64,000 nucleotides of DNA from Prorocentrum cordatum (taxonomy: Eukaryota; Sar; Dinophyceae; Prorocentrales; Prorocentraceae), in contig CAUYUJ010001336.1 in NCBI GenBank assembly GCA_963575745.1, positions 960,931-1,024,930 on the forward strand, written 5' to 3'. The stretch's first letter is position 1. Each line of letters begins with the position of its first letter. Below, piece by piece: positions 56,070 to 64,000 of this stretch. The notes beneath the pieces were generated by a model. It saw nothing but the letters and a program-made list of their open reading frames with translations, did no database searches and was not told the DNA's origin. Position numbers and translations under genes: made by a program.

Positions 56070-57815
56070 AGGAAGGACTGGACGACGACGACGAAGACGA
56101 CGACAGCGACGACTATGACGACGACGACCATGACGACGACGACCACGACGACGAAGGTGACGACGAAGACGACAACGACGGCGACCACGACGACGACGAC
56201 GACCACGACGACCACGACGAAGACGACGACGACGACGAAGACGAGGACGACGACAGACGACAGCGACGACGACGGCGACGACGAATACAACGACGACGAC
56301 GACGACGCCAACGACGACAAAGACGACAACCACGACCACTACGACGAAGACGACGACGACGACGAAGACTGCGACGACGACGACGGCGACGACGACGAAG
56401 ACGACGACGATGACAACGACGAAGACGACGCTGATAACAACGACGACGAAAACGACGACAACGACGACGAAGACGACGACGACAACCACGACGACGAAGA
56501 CGACGACGAACACGACAACGACGACGACGACGACGACAACGATGACGAAGACGACGAAGACGACGATAAGGACGACGACCACAACGAAGACGAAGATGAC
56601 CACGACGACGACGACCACGACGACGGCGACGACGACCACGACGGTAACGATGACCACGACGACAACGACGACGGCGACGACGAAGACGGCGAAAACGACG
56701 AGGAAGACCACTACGACAACGATGACGAAGACGACGACGAAGACCATGACAATGACGACGACCACCACGACGACAAAGCCGACGACTACCAGGACGACGA
56801 CGACGACGACCACAACGACGACGACGCCCACGACGACGAAGACGACGACCACGACGAAGAAGACGACCACCACGACGACGACCACCACGACCAAAACAAC
56901 GACGACGAAGACGACGACGACCACGACGACAAAGACGACGACGACGAAGACGACGACCACGACAACGACGACGACGAAGACGACGACGACGAGTACGACG
57001 GCGACGATGACGAATACGACAACGACGACGGCGAGGACGAAGACGAGGACGAAGACGACCACGGCGAAGACGGCGAAGATGGCGACGACGAGAAGACGAC
57101 GACGACGAAGACGGCGACGAAGACGACAACGAAAACGACGACGACGAAGACGATGACGACGACGGCGACGACGAGGACGACGACCACGACGACGACGACG
57201 TCGACGACGACAACCACGACGACGACAGCGCCGACGGCGAAGACGAAGACGAAGACGACGACTACGACGACGAAGACTACGACAAAGACTACGGCGACGA
57301 TGACGGCGACAACGACGACGATGAAGACGACGACGGCGTGAATGATGACAACGTTGACCACGACGACAACGAGTTCGACGACGACCACGACGAGGACGAC
57401 GACCACGATACCACAATGACGACGACAAACACGACGAAGACAACGCTGACCGCGACGGCGAAGACAACGACGACCACGACGACGAAAACGACGACGACGA
57501 AAACGACAACGACGACGAAGACGACAACGACCTTGACGTCAAAGACGACGACGATGCCGAAGACGACGACGACGATACCACGACGAACTAACCGTGACCT
57601 CGACGACCAAGACAACGACGACGAAGCCAAAGACGACGACGACGACCACGACGACGACGAGACTACGACAATGACGACGACAATGACGATCACGACGAAC
57701 AGGACGACGACGACGATAGCGACGACGTCGACGACGACGCCGACGACGATGAAGACGACGACGAAGACGACGACGACGACGGCGACGGCGACGGCGACAT
57801 CCAGAGCTTCCTACC
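56070..57815. repeat. 1.7 kb GAC/GAA trinucleotide array, first intron
   Basis: An almost continuous run of GACGAC with GAA, AAC and CAC variants. It is open in several frames on both strands (a 542-residue Val/Arg-rich frame on the minus strand, Asp- or Thr-rich frames on the plus strand). Residue use simply follows the trinucleotide in each frame, so it is non-coding. Confidence 0.9.
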
Positions 57816-58711
57816 CCGTTCTGGAGGGCCCTGGGGCCCGACGACGGTCCCGGGAGGCCGAAATCATGGAAACCGCCCCGACTCAAATCCGCTCAAACTT
57901 CGTCTCCTGGGGTCCATCGCCGCCGTGCATCGTTTCCAGCCGCGCCCAGCCGCAGGGTCAGTTAGCATCGGATCGGAAACTCTGATCGAATCGGAGCGCA
58001 AGACGGCTCGGGCCGCATCGGCACGGAGTCGGAACCAAAGCGCATCGGCAGCGCTGGGATGCACAACAACACCATGAAGTCGTCGGGCCGCATCGGCTAT
58101 ACGGAACATCGGAATCGAATCGGATCGGACCGGCTGGAATCGATATCGAATCGGCTCGAGATGTCCCTGCTCAGCCGTGGCAACGAGACGCCCCCAGGAG
58201 CGCCCCCAGGAGGCTCGAAAACGCAGAACTCTCGAAGTCATCCCTCTCTCACGCTCCTCCCCTGAAGGTCTTCGGAAGTCCCCAGAAGTCTCGGGATGCC
58301 TCCTGAAGCCTCCCTGGAGGCCTCCTGAAGATCCCCCCAAATCTGCAGCACAAACGCGCCGAACCCGCAATTCTCGATCCTTGCGGCGACGACGATGGAC
58401 GACGATGACGTGGCATTTTCCGAGTCGTGCGCTCACGGACCTCTTGATCCCTCCGCTGGCAGCGTGTTTTTCATCCCGGGCCCTCTGCTGACGATCTCCT
58501 GGGGCCTGAAAGCGGCACCCACAGGGCATCCATGCAGAAATACTGGACGCCTCGATCTCTCTGGGCTGCTGGACGTCTGGGGACGACGACGGCGGCCGAC
58601 ATGGAAGTCTCCCAACTGGGGTCGGATGATCGCGCCGCATCGCAAATGCGTCGCCAATGCATCGGCGATGCGTCGGCGATGCATTGGCGCCGTCGGCGTC
58701 GAGAAAATTCG

Positions 58712-58880
58712 GCGGCGGACAAACCTCCCTTTAGTAAACCTCCCTTTAATGAAAACGGCCTGGGACCGAAACCGACGGACATGGACCCTCAAAAATGACG
58801 ACCGCGACACCCCCTCGCGAACCGAAAACGGCCAATTTGCTAATCGACGCGTCAGGGCAGGAGGTCTATGAACCTCCGAA
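58712..58880. repeat. Family E repeat, third copy
   Basis: It has GGACAAACCTCCCTTTAGTA, GACCGAAACCGACGGACATG, GAACCGAAAACGGCC, CTAATCGACGCGTCAGGGCA and GGAGGTCTATGAACCTCC. Apart from small changes it matches 14170-14335 throughout. Confidence 0.75.
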
Positions 58881-59142
58881 AAATCAGGCACCACATCGAG
58901 CCGCATCGTCGATGCATTGGCGATGCGGCGCGATCCTCCGACCCCATCCACTTACTCGGACCCACTCCGGGAGGCCTGGAGGCCTGGAGGACGACGGCGA
59001 CGACGAAGGAGAGGACGACGACATCCAGAACTCCCGACCCCATCCGGATCCGCAGGGCCCGCTGACGGCCCCAGGGGGGGCCGAAACCATGGAAAACGCC
59101 CCGACCCAAATCCGCTCCAAATTCGTCTCCTGACACCTTTTT

Positions 59143-59346
59143 GGACGCCCGAAATGAGTGCGGAAAAAATGGGTACAATGCCCAACAGCAAATGCTGTCC
59201 CAAACCAACAGCGGCCGCTGTTGGACAGGCTGCCTTCTGTGTCAAGTGGACACCGGCCGCAGCGGCGCGGACAGCGAGTTCTGTTCAAAATCATCAGGAA
59301 CTGCTGTTGGGCATTGCACCCATTCTTTCCGTACTCCTTTCGTTCG
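59143..59346. mobile_element. Family F element, second copy, intron 1 region
   Basis: It matches the 52484 copy over its whole length with the same order of motifs (GGGTACAATGCCCAACAGCA, GCGGCCGCTGTTGGAC, GCGCGGACAGCGAG). The right terminus is eroded (CCTTTCGTTCG instead of CATTTCGGGCG). By eye it is well above 80% identical. Confidence 0.8.
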
Positions 59347-60909
59347 TGCCGAACCTGGGGAGAAGGAGGGGGAGGAGGAGGGGGAGGAGGAGGGGGAGGA
59401 GGACGGGGAGGAGGAGGAGGAGGAGGAGGAGGAGGAGGAGAGGAGGAGGAGGAGGAGGAGGAGGAGGAGGAGGAGGAGGAGGAGGAGGAGGAGGGCATGC
59501 CTGGGGATGGGCGCCGACCGGCGCCGACGCTCTTCCGCGCTCGGTCCTCGTCGTGGCCCCCGCCTCCCCTCCCCTGCCCAGGACGGGGCGGCGTGTGCCT
59601 CGCTGCACGAGCACATGGACATACTAATACTATATGTCCTCCTTGGAGGCGCGCGTCCGACCCGAACATATAGTATACCCATCTTGTAGTATATCGCTTC
59701 CCGAGCGGTGTGGCCAGAAAGCGCCCGCCACGACGCATATACTATAAGATTTCTCGGTGCGCGCGTCGCCCCTGGGGGGGCGACGCACATATAGTATAAG
59801 TATGTTGGGGTGTTGCCGATGCTGGGCCAGCGGGGCCAATCGCCACCGTGCAGCTCTCCGAGCCGCGCTCCCGAACGCCCCCGGGGGCCCGCGGATGGGC
59901 CCCGGGGGCCGGACCCGCGGAGAGGCGCCAAGGCCGTCTGGAAGTGCGACGGCCGGGCGGCCCCGACGTTCGGAGTTTCTCGCGGCGCGACCCCCCAGAC
60001 CGGCCCCAAGAGGGCCCCAAGACGGCCCCAAGAGGCGCCCAAGGCGGCCCAAGAGGGCCCCAAGGCGGCCCCAAGAGGGGGACCACGGACCGAAAAGTCT
60101 AGCCTTTCGCCCCAAGATGCTCCCAGGAGGCCCCAAGAGCCCCCCAAGAAGCCTCAAGAGGCCCCCAAGAAGCGTCCCGAGAGGCGTCCCCGACGTCCGG
60201 AGGTCGTCGCTGCATGGGCGGGGGCGATCACAGTTGAGTAGGGGATCGACTGCAGCACTGACTCACCCCAACATTGGCTGTGCCACCGAAGCTGAGACAA
60301 AGTGCGTAGAATGTTGCGTAGATCCACGAACATGCTTCCTGTTCTGGTATACTCGGCGGGAGAATCAAGTGTGGAGTAAAGTGAGCCTGTAGTTGAGCCT
60401 CGGTTCGGAACAGGCGGGGAGAGGGGGGAAGGAAGGAGCACCTCTCGGGCCCTGGAGGCCCCCTTTTTGTGCCCTCAAAGAGGGCTCTTTTGGGGGCCCT
60501 CGGAGGGCTCCTTCTCTGCGGCCCTCGCCCCCCCACTGCGCGACACCCAACCCCAGAGGTCTATAGACCCATACCCGGCTTCACATACCGAGTACAGTCA
60601 AAAACCCTAATCAGGACGCGTGGTAAGGACGCAAGACCCTTGGAAGCCGAAGTTGGGACTTTTGGGGTGGCGGACGACGAAAACCCCGAGAACGCAAGAG
60701 CGAGGAAGAGCAAGGACGCGAGGGTACCCTGAGCAAAGTCGCGCGTCCACATTAGGAATGTTGACTGTATCCTCTCGGCAGTCCCGAGGCGCGGCGAGGG
60801 CCCCGGAGGCCGCAGACGGGGAAGGGCCTCCCGCCGCGATGGACCCCCACGGCGGGCGAAGCCGGCGGGAGGACGCGAGGGGGGCTGGGCCTGGGGAGTT
60901 TACGCAGGA

Positions 60910-61060
60910 GGCATCTCTACATCACCACCGTGCCAGGCTAGAACCATCCTGGCCCTGGCATGGTGTATACGCTCTCCTGGCCGAGGCCAGGAGGCTCTAC
61001 ACACCATCCTAAGGCCCAGGATGGCCCTGCCCTGGCACGGTGGTGGTGTATGTATAGATG
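60910..61060. repeat. Family K foldback, second copy
   Basis: It has CATCACCACCGTGCCAGGCT, CATGGTGTATACGCTCTCCT, CACACCATCCTAAGGCCCAG and GCACGGTGGTGGTGTATG. Same architecture as 31946-32105 with a different core sequence. Confidence 0.6.
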
Positions 61061-61548
61061 CCTTCGTCGGAGGGAAAGCAGAAGGTACCGATGCCGCTAC
61101 TTCCCTGACCCCTCCTGGGGTTCGTTCTGACCGGAAGTTCGAGGCGGACCCAGCGCTGGCGACGAGGGCCTCCCGGGAGGCACAAAGAGGGGAAATCGAG
61201 GCAAGGGCAGCAGCATTGGTACGGTCAGACCCGGGACGGCAAAGCACCCTTCAAGAACATGAGACTCTCCGCCGGCCCAAGCACCCCAGACCATACACGA
61301 TCATGCGAGGGCACCCTTCCCCAGGATGCGCAAGCACGCCCAACAGGCACGAAGAACATCGGGGCACCCTCCCCGAGCCGGCCTCGACCTCACACCTCGG
61401 CCCGGCCGCACCTCCTTCCTCCTCCGAGGGGGCGACGGCCGAGGGCGACATTCTGCGCACCGCCGTGGCCTCCGCGCGCGCGGCCACGCGGGCGCCGCGG
61501 CGCTGCCTGCTGATGAGCCGATTTCCCACCACCACTGCCATAGGCTGG

Positions 61549-62312
61549 AGGAGGAGGACGAGGAGAAGGAGGAAGAGGAAGAGGAGGAGGAGGAGGAAGA
61601 GGAGGAGGAGGAGGACCAGTGTGAACCCAAGAGTCGTCAATGATGTTGCAATGAACCATTACTCCAAGCTCCCTCTTCATAGGCCCCTACCAGGGTGCAT
61701 TTCCACTGAGGGAACTGCCTCGTTGGAAGGCAACTGTTTGAAGACACTGAAGCGTGCCAAAACATTGTTCCCGGGATTTCATCGCGACGGGTCAACTTGA
61801 CTGTTGCGTCTTGACGATCCAGAACCGCTCCAGAACGCCGTTCCTGGGACTTCACCACCACGAATCAATGTAACTGTTACGCCCTCGTATTCCTGAATTC
61901 TTCCAAAACGCGATTTCTGATACGTTGATCCTGGGAAGCTGTAAAACTCTTGCAAATCTAGAATACGAATGTGCTCGGCGCTGATGCGAGAACCACATGT
62001 TGAAAAGAAACCGCCCTCAATCCGCGAAACCCTTGCATTTTAAGAAAAACCGAATGCGACCTTCCCTCAATATGTGGTGAAACGCTTGCATATTTTTACA
62101 ACGAATGTGCGCGGCGCTCAGGCGAGAGCCACAGTTCGAAAACCACCCGCCCTCCATGTGTGAAACTGTTGCAAATGTTTAAGCTTCAGGGTCATAGATG
62201 GTGAGGAAGTCTCAATCGAAACGCCCGGCCTGCCCTACAAGCTGGCCTCGGGGTGCGACAGGTAGACACCACTCATAAAAGAAAGGAATGAGGAAGGAGG
62301 AGGAGGAGGAGG
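61549..62312. repeat. Family Q composite repeat, short copy, first intron
   Basis: It has (GGA)n, then CCAGTGTGAACCCAAGAGTC, GGAACTGCCTCGTTGGAAGG, CGGGATTTCATCGCGACGGG, GTGCGCGGCGCTCAGGCGAG and AGTCTCAATCGAAACGCCCG, followed by another GGA run. It is collinear with 37735-39640 but lacks the arrays in its middle. Confidence 0.75.
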
Positions 62313-62750
62313 ACCTCCCCATTCTCCCTTCTCCTCTCCCCCTCTCTCCTGCATCTGTCGGGCGTTGGTAGAACTGGGTTTAGTGGAACCTGGTTTAGTG
62401 ATCTGTACCGGGGGCGACCCCCCGTCCCACTTCCACTCACCGGAACTGCCGTCACCGGAAACAGCGCAAGCTGTGGCAAACCCGGTTTAGTGATTCTGGC
62501 ACATTCAAAGGCTCCGGGGCCCTACCACTAACCGGGCCCGCTTACGGCAGGTTCGTGCCGTGCCGACCTGGGCGTTGGTCCCTGACGCCGCGAGGATCGT
62601 TCAACCTTGAACGATCGGCCATCTCCGCAACGTCCGATCCTTCCACATCGACCGATTCTGGGCCTCCGCCGGCGTTCAACGTTGAACGCCGGCGTCGGGG
62701 TCGCCGCCGGTCGACACGACGCGAACCCGAATCTGGTGGTGGTGGGCAAC

Positions 62751-62913
62751 TTGGCCCGCCGACCTGCGGCCCCTGCCCGCGGCGGCCGCCGCGAGCACCC
62801 CGGCGCCGAGGGCGGCCGTGGCCGCGCCCGCCGGCAGGCCGGCGGCGGCCGGCTGGCGTGCGTCGCGCACGGCGGCCTCCACGGCCGGGCGGCGAGGGGC
62901 CCGCGACCCCCCC
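62751..62913 (-). CDS. Candidate N-terminal targeting exon of the dnaK gene (exon 1, tentative)
   Basis: The minus-strand frame here encodes an Arg/Ala-rich stretch with a hydrophobic core (AAGLPAGAATAALGAGVLAA). This resembles the hydrophobic segment of an algal plastid targeting peptide. A pyrimidine run ending in AG lies just upstream at 62914. Reading to GGC CAA followed by GTTGCC gives a phase-0 donor, and joining to exon 2 yields [19 protein letters not shown]. The bases at the donor (GTTGCCC) resemble the start of exon 2 (GTGGCCC), in line with the direct repeats at the other introns. There is no ATG in frame, so a still earlier exon would be needed. This is composition and fit only; no homology was recognised. 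Confidence 0.35.
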
Positions 62914-64000
62914 CCTCAGGAGGAGGAGGAAAAAGGAGGAGGAGGAGGAGAAAGGAGGAGGAGGAGGAAAAAAGGAGGAGGAGGAGGAGGAGGAGGAGGA
63001 AAAAAGGAGGAGGAAAAAGGAGGAGGAGGAGGAAAAAGGAGGAGGAGGAGGAGGAGGAGGAGGAGGAGGAGGAGGAAGAGCTCGGCCCCCCCCCCAAAAA
63101 AATTATGCGTTCCCCAAAGATTGCGGGTTCAGTCTCAAAATGAAACAGAAAATACTCGGGTCGCGCACGGGGGCTTCCAGGGCGGGAGGTCTTGCGCCAC
63201 TCTTGCCAGGCCTCTGGGGGCCCTTGCCGGACCTCGGGACCGCCAACAAAAATATGCCATGGGCGCGAGTTCATGGGGGGCAAGAAAGGCGCCCCTTCTC
63301 GGAACCCAGAGGGCCGCTTCTGGGCCCTCTGGGGCTCCTTTGGGGACTCTGCAGGGCCCCTTTTCAGCAGCCCTCGCTGCCCTCTCCGTTTGCCGCCCCC
63401 CACTTTACGCGCCTCCGATATCGGCCTCTGGGGGCGTCCGAAAACGACGACTCGGGACAAAAGACTGGCCCTGGGGAGTGGGTCCAGACCTCTGCGGGTC
63501 GACGTTATGCCCAACCAAGAAAAAAACATGACGGTAGAGGCCTGGGATGCGGTCGGGGACGTTTGCATAGTGCGTAGCTGCGGCCCTGGCGACACGCTGT
63601 GCCCTGCAAAAGGATGGCGTGTCACTCCACTCCGCGGAATGGGAGACAGGGAAAACCTTGTGAGGTGGACGGGATTTGGGACGAAAAACTAAAATTACTC
63701 AACGAATGCGCCAAAAACTGTCAAAATAGCGAAAAATCGTCCACATCATATTTTTGGACTATTTTTGATTATTCCTCCTGTAGAGGGAAAGGCCCGCCTT
63801 AACGCTAACAGGATCAGGGGGGGGAGGCGTCGAGATTCAAGGATTTTGGACGTGTCCGTCGGTCTTCTGCGGTTCCCCAGCCTCGGGATGCTCTCCAGCA
63901 GCCGCTCCTCGCCGACAGCGTTCCGGTGTCCGCATCATCCCGAAGTGCCAGACATCCGCGTGCGAAAAAATCGCGTGCGAACAAATCGCCACAGAGCGTT
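62914..64000. other. 5' end of the window: GGA tract and unpaired element ends
   Basis: 62920-63080 is a GGA/GAAAA-rich purine tract. 63580-63650 repeats the GGCGACACGCTG / GATGGCGTGTCACTCC motif pair of 54800-54870. 63775-63800 is a family G right end (CCTGTAGAGGGAAAGGCCCG, then CCTTAA) without a visible left partner. No gene recognised, and no spliced-leader-like sequence noticed. Confidence 0.6.

Larger units (their letters stand above)
53880..62750 (-). other. Region upstream of exon 2 (intron 1 if the targeting exon is right)
   Basis: Besides the listed elements it holds TTCCGCCAGCGGAAG repeats (53985-54085), a family C copy (54210-54375), CGATGACGATGACGATG at 55836-55860, CCAAGAGG-type sequence (60000-60200) and three ACATATAGTATA motifs in inverted arrangement (59625-59815). 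There is also a (GGA)n tract at 59360-59490 and a GTTCAACGTTGAACGCCGGCG palindrome near 62675. At 57850-58600 and 60240-60900 no gene is recognised. Confidence 0.65.

Noticed and set aside
55953-57581. 542-residue minus-strand ORF rich in Val and Arg
   Set aside because: It is one frame of a GAC trinucleotide array. Other frames on both strands are open too, and residues follow the repeat with no domain.

Overview
This is eukaryotic nuclear DNA that is GC-rich, gene-poor and saturated with repeats. One gene explains almost all of the recognisable coding sequence: a bacterial/plastid-type Hsp70 (DnaK) on the minus strand. I can place 14 exons between 53879 and 8665. Together they give 1938 nt and an unbroken 645-residue frame ending in a TAG stop, so about 96% of the gene is intron. 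A fifteenth, N-terminal exon (62751-62913, Ala-rich, targeting-like) is possible but unproven. The organism is most likely a dinoflagellate (inference). Nearly all splice sites have the form AG|G, and of 12 resolvable donors 5 are GA, 5 are GC and only 2 are GT. Introns are very large beside microexons of 19-33 nt, and the encoded protein is the organellar DnaK type. The high GC content would suit a Prorocentrum-like genome, but the species cannot be told from the sequence.

Layout, in order of transcription: 5' flank or first intron 64000-53880 (short terminal-inverted-repeat elements, a 1.7 kb GAC-type array, composite repeats); ATPase-domain exons 53879-47690 (seven exons in 6.2 kb); two long introns 47689-33454 with exon 8 between them at 41.6 kb, carrying broken ORFs (a B-box-like zinc finger plus coiled coil, and an EF-hand-like ORF); linker and substrate-binding exons at 33.4, 28.3, 27.2, 14.7 and 10.9 kb, separated by introns of up to 12.4 kb full of satellites; a 33-nt exon at 9.3 kb; and the terminal exon at 8.7 kb, which lies inside a 2.1 kb inverted repeat. 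Positions 1-8664 are the 3' flank: tandem repeats, short elements and a remnant of the zinc-finger ORF.

The non-coding part is the most interesting. At least fifteen dispersed repeat families recur, many 100-330 bp long with clear terminal inverted repeats and often nested in each other. One family (174 bp basic unit) forms the whole intron between exons 14 and 15, with its inverted termini at the two splice sites and free copies elsewhere. Almost every intron is flanked by a short direct repeat that spans the splice site, so the donor dinucleotide equals the first two bases of the next exon in 10 of 12 cases. This is what introner-type intron gain (insertion of a transposon-like element with target duplication) would leave behind. 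The window can be read as one chaperone gene built up by such insertions and later swollen by further insertions and satellite expansion.
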